Assembly: GCA_022825185.1 (NCBI GenBank)
Contig: JAJDYK010000022.1
Span: 1-14,901 of the forward strand
DNA from: Candidatus Latescibacterota bacterium
Lineage (GTDB): Bacteria > Latescibacterota > UBA2968 > UBA8231
Direction of reading: 5' to 3'
Length of the DNA: 14,901 nucleotides
Shown here: piece after piece, positions 1 through 6,951 of the stretch
Layout of the letters: every line of letters starts with the position of its first letter
Position numbering within the stretch: the stretch's first letter is position 1
The notes under the pieces: model-generated
The model's database searches: none
The model's input: only the letters and a program-made list of their open reading frames with translations
What the model was told of the DNA's origin: nothing
Program-made: the position numbers and the translations under genes

Positions 1-345
1 CCCATTTTGGGCGTGTGCTTGGGCCATCAAGTCATCGCCCAAGTTTGTGGCGGACGCGTGGTGCGGGCCGACGAGATCGTCCACGGTCGCGCGACGCCAG
101 TGCAACACGATGGCCGCACGCTGTTCGCCGGCCTGCAAAACCCCTTCGTCGCTACTCGCTATCACTCGCTAACTGTCGAGCGGGAGAGTTTGCCCGAATG
201 TTTGGAAGTATCGGCCGCGAATGAGAATGGGATGATTATGGGGATTCGGCACCGGCGATGGCCCCTCGAAGGGGTGCAGTTCCATCCTGAGTCGATTTTG
301 ACCGTAGAAGGCAAACAACTACTGGATAATTTTCTTCGCTTATGA
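1..345 (+). CDS. trpG: Anthranilate synthase glutaminase subunit TrpG (5' end missing)
   Basis: Class I glutamine amidotransferase domain that releases ammonia from glutamine for anthranilate synthase, the first committed step from chorismate to tryptophan. The frame is open from base 1, so the N-terminus lies outside the window; 114 residues remain. The nucleophile-elbow motif GVCLGHQ gives the catalytic Cys (residue 6 of the fragment), and QFHPES near the end supplies the His and Glu of the triad (residues 95 and 97). RYHSL (53-57) is typical of the TrpG/PabA branch. TrpG and PabA cannot be separated by sequence alone, and some bacteria use one protein for both tryptophan and folate. The trpD gene 10 bases downstream makes TrpG the better call. 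The stop is TGA at 343-345. Confidence 0.93.
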   Translation, partial: PILGVCLGHQVIAQVCGGRVVRADEIVHGRATPVQHDGRTLFAGLQNPFVATRYHSLTVERESLPECLEVSAANENGMIMGIRHRRWPLEGVQFHPESILTVEGKQLLDNFLRL

Positions 346-355
346 GGAGCGCAAC

Positions 356-1366
356 ATGATACAAGAAGCTATAAGAGACCTGATCGCCGGGGTAGACCTA
401 GGTCGCGCTAAGATGCGGGCGGTGATGGAGCAGATTATGAGTGGCCAAGCTACCGACGCTCAGATTGGCGCGTTTCTGGTCGCCCTGCGGATTAAAGGCG
501 AGACTATCGACGAGATCGCTGGCGGTGCCGAAGTCATGCGCGAGAAAGCTACGCCGATAGTGACGGTGCGTCCCGATCTCATCGACACCTGCGGCACCGG
601 CGGTGATGATTCGGGGACCTTCAATATCTCTACGACGGTAGCCTTTGTCGCTTGCGGTGCCGGTTTAGCCGTGGCCAAGCACGGCACGCGCTCAATATCG
701 AGCCAGTGCGGCTCGTCGGACGTGCTGACTGCGTTAGGGGTCAATGTCGAAGCTACGCCGGAAAAGGTCGGCGAGTGCATCGACGAAGTCGGCATTGGCT
801 TTCTCTTCGCGATAGCCTTGCACGGGGCGATGAAACACGCCGTCGGCCCGCGCAGGGAGTTAGCTACCCGCACGGTTTTTAACATCTTGGGGCCGCTGAC
901 CAATCCGGCTGGAGCCAAAAGGCAATTGCTCGGCGTATTCGACGGCGCGTTGACCGAGGCGCTCGCCGGGGTGCTGCGCGAGTTGGGATCGGATCAGGCC
1001 CTGGTGGTACACGGTTCGGACGGGCTGGATGAGATCACGCTGACGGGGCCGACGCAGGTCAGCGAGCTTAGAGACGGGCAGGTCAGTACGCGTCAGATTC
1101 ATCCAGGAGATTTTGGCTTGCAGACAGTCCCAGCCGAGGCGCTCAAAGGCGGCGACGCGGACCAAAATGCGCGCATCCTACGCGGGGTACTCGATGGCGA
1201 GGAAGGGCCGCAGCGCGACGTGGTGCTGCTCAACGCGGCGGCGGCGATGGTCGTTGGCGGGCTGGCTGAGGATATAACCGCTGGTCTCGAAGTAGCGCAG
1301 GAGTCCATCGACTCGGGCAAGGCTCGTCAAGCTCTGGACCGGCTGGTTGAGGTAAGCAACTCCTAG
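356..1366 (+). CDS. trpD: Anthranilate phosphoribosyltransferase
   Basis: Transfers the phosphoribosyl group of PRPP to anthranilate, the second step of tryptophan synthesis, in the cytoplasm. At 336 aa it has the usual length. It starts with an N-terminal helical domain (about 1-70), followed by the PRPP-binding GTGGD loop (80-84), the motif KHGTRS (108-113), CGSSDVLTALG (118-128) and GPLTNPA (179-185), all in family order. The family motif is normally KHGNR; here Asn is Thr, a small oddity next to the substrate site. The ATG start is preceded by GAGGAG (344-349), which overlaps the trpG stop, so translation is probably coupled. The gene sits between trpG and a small membrane-protein gene in the trp segment of the operon. 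Confidence 0.97.
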   Translation: MIQEAIRDLIAGVDLGRAKMRAVMEQIMSGQATDAQIGAFLVALRIKGETIDEIAGGAEVMREKATPIVTVRPDLIDTCGTGGDDSGTFNISTTVAFVACGAGLAVAKHGTRSISSQCGSSDVLTALGVNVEATPEKVGECIDEVGIGFLFAIALHGAMKHAVGPRRELATRTVFNILGPLTNPAGAKRQLLGVFDGALTEALAGVLRELGSDQALVVHGSDGLDEITLTGPTQVSELRDGQVSTRQIHPGDFGLQTVPAEALKGGDADQNARILRGVLDGEEGPQRDVVLLNAAAAMVVGGLAEDITAGLEVAQESIDSGKARQALDRLVEVSNS

Positions 1367-1413
1367 TACATCATCGCTCACAATCAGCCGGTGCGAAAGT
1401 GCCCGGCCCAGTT

Positions 1414-1420
1414 AAAGGAG
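1414..1420 (+). promoter_or_regulatory. Strong ribosome binding site fixing the start of the 75-aa gene
   Basis: AAAGGAG lies 8 bases before the ATG at 1429. It decides between that start and the in-frame ATG at 1399, which has no purine-rich site in front of it. Confidence 0.75.
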
Positions 1421-1428
1421 AAGTGATT

Positions 1429-1656
1429 ATGACCGAGTTAAGTCCCGACGCGCTGACCGGAACCGTGCAGCAGATGGACAAGCGGCTCGACAGCATCGAG
1501 AGACGCCTTGACGGTATCGAGACCCGACAGCGCGAGGACGCCAACGCCATCAATCAGCGTATCGACACGTTGACGCGCTGGATTATTGGCATCCAGCTAA
1601 GCACCTTTATCGCGCTGGTCGGCTTGCTGGTGACGATCCTGTTGAAGATACCCTAG
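1429..1656 (+). CDS. Small coiled-coil protein with C-terminal membrane anchor
   Basis: No specific family recognised. The predicted 75-aa protein has an amphipathic, heptad-patterned stretch rich in Arg, Asp, Glu and Gln (about 13-50; L20, I23, L27, I30 spaced as in a coiled coil), then a hydrophobic helix at about 51-72 and a short KIP tail. This architecture resembles hemolysin XhlA-like or tail-anchored coiled-coil proteins, but the resemblance is only structural. The ATG at 1429 is chosen because an excellent Shine-Dalgarno, AAAGGAG (1414-1420), lies 8 bases ahead; an in-frame upstream ATG at 1399 has no such site. It is co-directional and tightly spaced between trpD and trpC, so it is probably co-transcribed. 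A role in tryptophan synthesis is not implied. Confidence 0.7.
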   Translation: MTELSPDALTGTVQQMDKRLDSIERRLDGIETRQREDANAINQRIDTLTRWIIGIQLSTFIALVGLLVTILLKIP

Positions 1657-1667
1657 CCACGGACCAA

Positions 1668-2447
1668 ATGGCAGATATCCTAAGCGAAATAGCTGCGTAC
1701 AAGCGCGAGTTCGTCGCCGACCGCAAGCGCCAGCGCAGTTTGGCCGATGTGCGGTCGCAGGCTCGCGACACATCCACGCCGGACGATTTCCAAGGTGCGC
1801 TAGCTGCGGACGGAATTGCGCTGATCGCCGAGGTAAAAAAAGCCTCGCCGTCCAAGGGCGTCATCCGCGCTGACTTCGACCCGGAGTGGATCGCCGATGC
1901 ATATGCTGCTCATGGTGCGCGCTGTCTTTCGGTATTGACGGACGAGGCGTATTTTCAGGGGTGCGATGCTTATGTGCAGATGGCGAAAGCGGTTGCGGGC
2001 TTGCCGGTGTTGCGCAAGGATTTTACCATCGACGAATACCAACTCTACGAAGCCCGCGTCATCGGAGCTGACGCCGTTTTGCTGATCGTGGCGCTGATGG
2101 ACTCCAGTCAGCTCGACGACTACCTTGGCTTAGCCAGCGAGTTGGAATTAGACGCGCTAGTCGAAGTCCACGATGGGGCGGAATTGGCGCGGGCCAAAGC
2201 GGCTGGTGCCCAGCTCATCGGCGTCAACAACCGCGACCTGCGGACCTTTGAGACCACCTTGGATACTACCTTTGCGCTTGTGGATCAGATGCCGGAGGGA
2301 GCTGTCGTCGTCAGCGAGAGCGGCATTGAAGATCGCGGCGATGTCGAGCGGCTCGCGGCAGCCGGTGTCGATGCGATCTTGGTCGGCGAATCCCTGATGC
2401 GCGAAGACGATATCGGGACTAAAGTGAGGGAGTTATTGGGCGCGTGA
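1668..2447 (+). CDS. trpC: Indole-3-glycerol-phosphate synthase
   Basis: Closes the ring of CdRP (1-(2-carboxyphenylamino)-1-deoxyribulose 5-phosphate) to form indole-3-glycerol phosphate, the fourth tryptophan step. The 259-aa protein is a single TIM barrel of normal length and is not fused to TrpF. Family motifs are all present: EVKKASPSKG (55-64) with the strand-1 Glu and Lys, LRKDF (115-119) with the general-acid Lys117, VEVH (165-168), GVNNRDL (185-191) and SESGI (216-220) for phosphate binding. The ATG at 1668 follows the 75-aa gene by 11 bases and has no clear Shine-Dalgarno, so it may depend on upstream translation. The stop TGA overlaps the GTG of trpS in the sequence GTGA. Confidence 0.97.
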   Translation: MADILSEIAAYKREFVADRKRQRSLADVRSQARDTSTPDDFQGALAADGIALIAEVKKASPSKGVIRADFDPEWIADAYAAHGARCLSVLTDEAYFQGCDAYVQMAKAVAGLPVLRKDFTIDEYQLYEARVIGADAVLLIVALMDSSQLDDYLGLASELELDALVEVHDGAELARAKAAGAQLIGVNNRDLRTFETTLDTTFALVDQMPEGAVVVSESGIEDRGDVERLAAAGVDAILVGESLMREDDIGTKVRELLGA

Positions 2448-3427
2448 AAAAACGAGTATTTTCGGGCATTCAGCCTTCGGGCCACATCCACCTCGGCAAC
2501 TACATCGGGGCCGTCCGCAATTGGCTTGTCAACTTAGAGGACCGCGACAATATCTTCTGCGTGGTCGATCAGCACGCGATCACCGTTCCGTACGACCCGG
2601 AGGCTTTGCATAGTGGTACGCGTGAGGCCGTGGCTTTGTACATTGCCTGTGGCCTCGATCCGCAAAAGTGCCGTCTCTTTGTGCAGTCGCACATCCCGGA
2701 GCACACTGAGTTGGCTTGGCTGTTGACCTGCATCACGCCGATGGGTTGGCTGGAGCGGATGACCCAGTTCAAGGATCGGGTGGGTGCGCGGCGCGAGCGC
2801 GTTGGCACGGGGCTGTTCGTCTATCCGACGTTGATGGCCGCCGATATCCTGCTCTACCAAGCGCACGAGGTTCCTGTTGGCGACGACCAAAAACAGCACG
2901 TGGAACTGACGCGCGACATTGCCGAGCGCTTCAACCGCCAATTCGGCGAGGTGTTCACCGTGCCCGAGCCGGTCATTCCGCAGGTCGGTGCGCGGATCAT
3001 GGGGCTCGACGATCCGACCGCGAAAATGTCCAAGTCGGCCGAGGGCCAATACCACAGCGTCGGCCTGCTCGATGACCCGGATAAGGTGCGCAAGACGATC
3101 ATGCGGGCGGTGACCGATTCGCAGCAGGGCATTGTCTTCGATCCGAGCCGTCCCGGACTGTTCAATCTGCTGACGATCTATCAGGCGTTGACTGGTCAGG
3201 GGAACGCCGAGATTGAGGCGCATTTTGCTGGCAAGGGGTACGGCGACTTGAAAAAGGAATTGGTCGAAGTGGTCATCGCCGAGATCGAGCCGATTCAGGC
3301 TCGGTATCGGGAACTGACGGCAGATCCTGCATACATTGACGAGGTGCTCAGGAATGGCGTGGAGCAGTTGCGTCCAATTGTTGACGCAACCATGGACGCG
3401 GTCCGCCGGGCTATGGGGCATCGGTAA
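2444..3427 (+). CDS. trpS: Tryptophanyl-tRNA synthetase
   Basis: Class I aminoacyl-tRNA synthetase that charges tRNA-Trp. The 327-aa length is normal for the bacterial enzyme. The HIGH-type signature is PSGHIHLGNY (11-20) and the second ATP-binding signature is a canonical KMSKS (194-198). VGDDQKQHVELTRDIAERFN (145-164) is also characteristic. The start is GTG at 2444, overlapping the trpC stop by four bases (GTGA), with GAGGGAG at 2426-2432 as ribosome binding site. Placing the synthetase inside the trp segment would tie tRNA-Trp charging to the supply of its amino acid; that is inference from gene order. No leader or attenuator can be judged because the operon start is outside the window. 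Confidence 0.97.
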   Translation: MKKRVFSGIQPSGHIHLGNYIGAVRNWLVNLEDRDNIFCVVDQHAITVPYDPEALHSGTREAVALYIACGLDPQKCRLFVQSHIPEHTELAWLLTCITPMGWLERMTQFKDRVGARRERVGTGLFVYPTLMAADILLYQAHEVPVGDDQKQHVELTRDIAERFNRQFGEVFTVPEPVIPQVGARIMGLDDPTAKMSKSAEGQYHSVGLLDDPDKVRKTIMRAVTDSQQGIVFDPSRPGLFNLLTIYQALTGQGNAEIEAHFAGKGYGDLKKELVEVVIAEIEPIQARYRELTADPAYIDEVLRNGVEQLRPIVDATMDAVRRAMGHR

Positions 3428-3437
3428 GGGAGTAACT

Positions 3438-3710
3438 ATGGAGCTAAGTGACTGGCGCGAACGCATTGATGGTATCGACCGGCAACTGATTGATCTGCTC
3501 AACGAGCGCATGCAGTGCGCACACGAGATCGGGCGGATTAAAAAGGCCGCGGGAAAACCAATACGCGATCCCGAGCGCGAGCGCGATGTGATCGCCAAGA
3601 CCAGAGCCTACAACCAAGAGCTTCAAGGGCTGATGAAGGACGAGTCCTTGGAGAAGCTCTACTGGCTGCTCATCGAACTAACCACCTACTTCGAATGCGA
3701 GGAAAGCTAG
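3438..3710 (+). CDS. Chorismate mutase, AroQ type, monofunctional
   Basis: Rearranges chorismate to prephenate, the branch point to tyrosine and phenylalanine. The 90-aa all-helical protein matches the AroQ chorismate mutase domain of E. coli PheA. By alignment, Arg7, Arg24, Lys35, Arg47 and Glu48 correspond to the E. coli Arg11, Arg28, Lys39, Arg51 and Glu52 that grip the substrate. The position of E. coli Gln88 appears to be Trp76 here, which is unusual. The ATG at 3438 is preceded by TAAGGGAG (3425-3432). The reading frame is open further upstream, but that would overlap trpS. Its 3' end overlaps the tyrA start by 16 bases. It is not fused to prephenate dehydratase or dehydrogenase. Confidence 0.92.
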   Translation: MELSDWRERIDGIDRQLIDLLNERMQCAHEIGRIKKAAGKPIRDPERERDVIAKTRAYNQELQGLMKDESLEKLYWLLIELTTYFECEES

Positions 3711-4807
3711 TCTTCTTCCGGCGGACAGTCATCATCGGCGTGGGCCTGATCGGCGGCTCCATAGGCTTGGCGCTCAAGCGCACTGGCTTTGGCGGGCAGG
3801 TTGTGGGCGTCAGCCGCTCTGCGACCATTGATCGCGCGCTGGAATTGGGCGTGATCGACGAGGGTTGGGGCTACGACGAGTTGGGGCAGGCGCTCAAAGG
3901 GGCCGACCTGGTCTTTATCTGCACGCCGATCAAGCGGATTCTGACGCTGATTGCGGAGGTGGGGCAGCTCGCCGAGCCGGGGACACTCGTTACCGATGTG
4001 GGGAGCACCAAGCGGCGCATTGTCGCGGCGGCCGAGGACCATTTCAGCGACGAAGTGTACTTTGTCGGCGGCCATCCGATGGCCGGTTCTGAAAAGGCGG
4101 GCGTGGCCGCGGCCGATCCGTTTCTTTTCCAGAATGCGATCTACATTTTGGTCCCCGATCAGAAGGTGCCGGCCGATCGCTACCAAGCATTGACTGCGCT
4201 CTTGCGGCAGATCGGGGCGCGGGTGATGGAACTAGACGCTGAGTCACACGACCGGGCGGTCGCTGCGATCAGCCACCTGCCGCAGATGATGGCGACCTCG
4301 CTGGTGAGTATGGTCGGGCGGCTGAATGCCGAGCGGGACCACTTCTTGCCGCTGGCGGCTGGCGGTTTCCGCGACTTGACGCGGATTGCCTCTAGCCCGT
4401 TTGCGCCGGTGTGGGAGGACATCTGCGCGACCAATGCCGACGAGATCCGCGCGATGATCGATCGCTACATCGCCGTGCTCGCAGATGTGAGGGGGCGGTT
4501 GGAGGCAGAGGAGCTAAAGGCAGATTTCGATTTTGCCAACGAGATTCGAGGTTCCATCCCGAGGGATTCAAAGGGGTTTATCCACGTGCTGCACGAGATC
4601 TTGGTGCAGGCCGAGGACCGGCCCGGCGTCATTGCTGAGATCGGGCAGGCGCTGGGGGCGCAAGGGGTGAACATCAACGATATTGAAGTGATGAAGGTAC
4701 GCGAGGGCGAGGGGGGGACGATACGGCTGGGATTTGACAGTGCCGAGAGTGCGGAAAATGCGATGGGAATTCTGACTAGGCTCGGGTATGTGGCACGGAG
4801 ACCCTAG
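3695..4807 (+). CDS. tyrA: Prephenate dehydrogenase with C-terminal ACT domain
   Basis: Oxidatively decarboxylates prephenate to 4-hydroxyphenylpyruvate, the tyrosine precursor. The 370-aa protein has an N-terminal Rossmann fold with GVGLIGGS (15-22), then DVGSTK (101-106), GGHPMAGSEK (125-134), and SHLPQ (193-197) with the catalytic His194. An ACT domain occupies about 296-370 (VQAEDRPGVIAEIG then GVNINDIEVM), as in Bacillus-type TyrA, where it mediates feedback by tyrosine or other aromatics. The ATG at 3695 lies inside the end of the chorismate mutase gene; no alternative start codon sits between it and the Rossmann strand. The separate chorismate mutase just upstream supplies its substrate, so the pair replaces the fused E. 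coli TyrA. Confidence 0.96.
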   Translation: MRGKLVFFRRTVIIGVGLIGGSIGLALKRTGFGGQVVGVSRSATIDRALELGVIDEGWGYDELGQALKGADLVFICTPIKRILTLIAEVGQLAEPGTLVTDVGSTKRRIVAAAEDHFSDEVYFVGGHPMAGSEKAGVAAADPFLFQNAIYILVPDQKVPADRYQALTALLRQIGARVMELDAESHDRAVAAISHLPQMMATSLVSMVGRLNAERDHFLPLAAGGFRDLTRIASSPFAPVWEDICATNADEIRAMIDRYIAVLADVRGRLEAEELKADFDFANEIRGSIPRDSKGFIHVLHEILVQAEDRPGVIAEIGQALGAQGVNINDIEVMKVREGEGGTIRLGFDSAESAENAMGILTRLGYVARRP

Positions 4808-4810
4808 GCG

Positions 4811-6034
4811 ATGGCAGCGACCGTAACCCCTGTCAAGAAAATCGAGGGACAAGTCTCGGTGCCCGGGGAGCGGGAGCTAGCCGAGCGCGCGCTCGTGTTG
4901 GCCGCATTGAGTGAGGGGAATAGTACCGTCCGCCACGTGCCCGTTGCCGCTGACCGGGTGGCCGCTCTGTTGCGCGAGTTGGGCGTTGACATTACTAAGC
5001 GCGCAAGCACTCGTGTGGTGCATGGCGTTGGGCTGCGGGGATTTCGGGAGGCAGCGGGACCGCTCGATCTAGAGGGGTTGGGCGATACCGCGCTGCTGTT
5101 GCTTCCCTTGCTCGCCGGGCAAACGTTTCGCTCACAGGTGAAGTTGGGCGCGGAAGCCGAGCGGTGTCGGCCCTTGCTCAACCTGCTGGCCCAGCTTGGG
5201 TTTGCCGTCGAACAGGAGGGAGCGGACACCTTTGTAACTGGGGGGCAGCAGGCCAAAGGGTTTGTTCTCTCCGAGGCACCGCCGACCGACGCCCTAGCGC
5301 TGGCCGCAATGGTGGCGGCGCTCTTTGCCGAGGGGACGACCGCACTGAAAGTCGGCAGCCGCGTGGAGCGCTTGTTGCGCGAGCGTGGGGTCGCCGTCGA
5401 GCGGCGCAGACTGCTGTCGATGGAGGGGGGGCAGGCGTTAAAGGCAACTGACGTAGAGGTGCCTGGGCAACTTGCGTTGGCTTATCCGCTCATGGGGGCT
5501 GCACTGTGCCGCAAAGGGTCGGAGCTGACCATCAGGCGCGTGGTTATTCGTCCTGGGCAGCGGGCGTTTTTGGATTTGCTGCGGCAGATTGGGGCGGAGA
5601 TTACTGCGGAAGACCTTGGGGAAAGCGAGTTCGATTTACACGTGATTGCTAGCCAGTTAAAAGCCACGCGCGTGGCTGAGTCGCGGGCGGCTAAAGTCGC
5701 CGACCAGATCGCGTTGCTGGCAGTCTTGGCGACTCAGGTGCAGGGGACGACGGTCATCCGCGACATCGAAGACGTGCCGCACGTGGAGCATTTATGCGCT
5801 GCGCTGCGCTCGCTCGATGCGCGGATTGGCCAGTTCCCCGAGGGGCTCGTTATCAAAGGCGGCTTCCCGCTCCAGGGCGGCCAGCTCGACGGCAAGGGCG
5901 ATCCCGGTTTGACCATGGCTTTTGCCGTGGCCGGGCTGTTGGCCGAAGGGGAACTGACCATCGAAGGCAGCGATTGCTTGACGCCCATCTGGCCCGATTT
6001 TTTTAACACCGTACAATCTATTGGAGGAGATTGA
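4811..6034 (+). CDS. EPSP-synthase family protein, active site degenerate (aroA-like pseudoenzyme)
   Basis: The 407-aa frame is intact, about the family length, and collinear with E. coli AroA from the N-terminal VSVPGE...RALVLAAL block to the C-terminal WPDFF block. The fold is therefore the two-domain inside-out barrel of EPSP synthase. By my manual alignment the chemistry is gone. GSKSxSNR has become GERELAER (19-26), so Lys22 and Ser23 are lost and only Arg27 is kept. The GNAGTAMR loop becomes GLGDTALL (89-96), losing Arg124. The SSQ triplet becomes PTD (158-160). KExxR becomes PHVEH (323-327). DHR becomes DPG (364-366). The final Lys411 is replaced (TPIW, 391-394). Asp298 matches catalytic Asp313. 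It probably does not make EPSP and may be a structural or regulatory paralogue. ATG at 4811, 3 bases after tyrA. Confidence 0.85.
   Translation: MAATVTPVKKIEGQVSVPGERELAERALVLAALSEGNSTVRHVPVAADRVAALLRELGVDITKRASTRVVHGVGLRGFREAAGPLDLEGLGDTALLLLPLLAGQTFRSQVKLGAEAERCRPLLNLLAQLGFAVEQEGADTFVTGGQQAKGFVLSEAPPTDALALAAMVAALFAEGTTALKVGSRVERLLRERGVAVERRRLLSMEGGQALKATDVEVPGQLALAYPLMGAALCRKGSELTIRRVVIRPGQRAFLDLLRQIGAEITAEDLGESEFDLHVIASQLKATRVAESRAAKVADQIALLAVLATQVQGTTVIRDIEDVPHVEHLCAALRSLDARIGQFPEGLVIKGGFPLQGGQLDGKGDPGLTMAFAVAGLLAEGELTIEGSDCLTPIWPDFFNTVQSIGGD
6023..6029 (+). promoter_or_regulatory. Ribosome binding site of the 46-aa membrane peptide
   Basis: GGAGGAG lies within the last codons of the aroA-like gene, 7 bases ahead of the ATG at 6037. 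It is the main argument that this short frame is translated. Confidence 0.7.
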
Positions 6035-6036
6035 AG

Positions 6037-6177
6037 ATGAGAGGAATTTTTCGGCTCTTTGTGTGCTCGGCTGTGATGTTGTGCGGCGGCCTACTCGCCA
6101 TCCGCTTGCTCTACGGCGTGTCGTGGCGCGAATCCTTTGAGATTGCCAACTGCTTTATTGAGGATTTGTTGGGGTGA
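6037..6177 (+). CDS. 46-aa single-pass membrane peptide
   Basis: Short open frame starting ATG at 6037 and ending TGA at 6175-6177. The peptide begins MRGIFRLFVC, continues as one hydrophobic helix (about residues 5-26) and ends in a small amphipathic tail with acidic residues (RESFEIANCFIEDLLG). It has basic residues before the helix and three cysteines. A strong ribosome binding site, GGAGGAG (6023-6029), overlaps the aroA-like stop, and the two genes are separated by 2 bases, so translation is probably coupled. No family recognised. It lies just before the toxin gene; whether it belongs to the host operon or came with the toxin-antitoxin insert is unclear. The host codon style and GC favour the host operon. 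Confidence 0.6.
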   Translation: MRGIFRLFVCSAVMLCGGLLAIRLLYGVSWRESFEIANCFIEDLLG

Positions 6178-6200
6178 TCCCACCGATGCTTTGGCTGGAC

Positions 6201-6209
6201 TGCTATAAA
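6201..6209 (+). promoter_or_regulatory. Possible extended -10 promoter ahead of darT
   Basis: TGCTATAAA matches the extended -10 form TGN-TATAAT at eight of nine positions and lies about 48 bases before the darT ATG, in the only sizeable gap (6178-6256) of the middle operon. No convincing -35 hexamer is present at 17-base spacing, which is tolerable for extended -10 promoters. It could give the toxin-antitoxin pair, and aroE behind it, their own transcript. Confidence 0.35.
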
Positions 6210-6256
6210 TTTAGGCCTCGGAGGACGCGGTTGAGCTAATAGGCTGAAGATTAATC

Positions 6257-6913
6257 ATGCCAGCTCCAAATGCCCCTAAAATTTACCACATCGTCCATGT
6301 GGACCGCCTGTCCTCCATCATTAGAGACGACTGCCTGTGGTGTGATGAGGTGACGGCCCGGCGTTCAATAGACGGCCCGATGATTGGTATGAACCACATC
6401 AAACAGCGGCGGTTAGGATTGCATCTGCAGAGCCACCCGGGCCTCCACGTTGGCGACTGTGTGCCATTTTACTTTTGTCCACGTTCGGTCATGCTCTATG
6501 TGATCTACCGAAAGGAGCATTCAGATTTGTCCTATCGGGGTGGACAGGATCCTATTATTCATCTGGAGGCGGATCTAGCGCAGACGGTCGAGTGGGCAGA
6601 AGACGAGGGGTTGCGCTGGGCGTTCACGAACTCGAATGCCGGCGGCTTTTACCCTCGTGATTGGTCTAACTTAGATCAATTAGATCAGATCGAATGGAAT
6701 GCGGTACAAGCTAGAATGTGGAGCGGTCCCGATGTTGATCCATCCATTAAGGAACATAAGCAAGCGGAATTCCTAGTTGAGCGGCGTTTCCCATGGAAAT
6801 TGGTTAACCGCATTGGCGTCCATTCGCAACAGGTCGAAAGGCAGGTGAAAGTTTCCTTACAGGAGGCCGATCATCAACCGCTTGCCGAAGTTAAGAGGGA
6901 ATGGTATTACTGA
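6257..6913 (+). CDS. darT: DarT-type DNA ADP-ribosyltransferase toxin (DUF4433)
   Basis: DarT toxins use NAD+ to ADP-ribosylate thymidine in single-stranded DNA, blocking replication; several DarTG systems act as phage defence. The 218-aa length is typical. Recognisable family features are the N-terminal KIYHIVHVDRL (8-18) that helps bind NAD+, Arg51 in HIKQRR, the block VPFYFCPRSVMLY (69-81), and KQAEFLVE (168-175), whose Glu171 is the expected catalytic glutamate. All key residues look intact, so an active toxin is likely. The ATG at 6257 has only a weak purine-rich stretch in front. The gene is markedly less GC-rich than its neighbours: bases 6661-6720 hold 23 G/C of 60, against 44 of 60 at 7861-7920 in aroE. 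This suggests acquisition. The antitoxin gene follows after 38 bases. Confidence 0.9.
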   Translation: MPAPNAPKIYHIVHVDRLSSIIRDDCLWCDEVTARRSIDGPMIGMNHIKQRRLGLHLQSHPGLHVGDCVPFYFCPRSVMLYVIYRKEHSDLSYRGGQDPIIHLEADLAQTVEWAEDEGLRWAFTNSNAGGFYPRDWSNLDQLDQIEWNAVQARMWSGPDVDPSIKEHKQAEFLVERRFPWKLVNRIGVHSQQVERQVKVSLQEADHQPLAEVKREWYY

Positions 6914-6939
6914 ACAGAAGGGTCAATACGCATAACCGA

Positions 6940-6947
6940 AAGGAGAA
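6940..6947 (+). promoter_or_regulatory. Ribosome binding site of darG
   Basis: AAAGGAGA lies 4 bases before the ATG at 6952 and sets the antitoxin start. It is much stronger than the site in front of darT, which would favour antitoxin excess over toxin from one transcript. Confidence 0.7.
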
Positions 6948-6951
6948 CGCT

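Noticed and set aside
2534..3598. Long open frame on the - strand opposite trpS and the chorismate mutase gene
   Set aside because: It is a shadow of GC-rich coding sequence. The + strand encodes unmistakable TrpRS and AroQ motifs, and the antisense translation has no recognisable domain.
6901..6951. Upstream ATG at 6901 as the darG start
   Set aside because: It would overlap the darT end, has no ribosome binding site, and adds 17 residues ahead of the conserved macrodomain start; the ATG at 6952 has a strong site.
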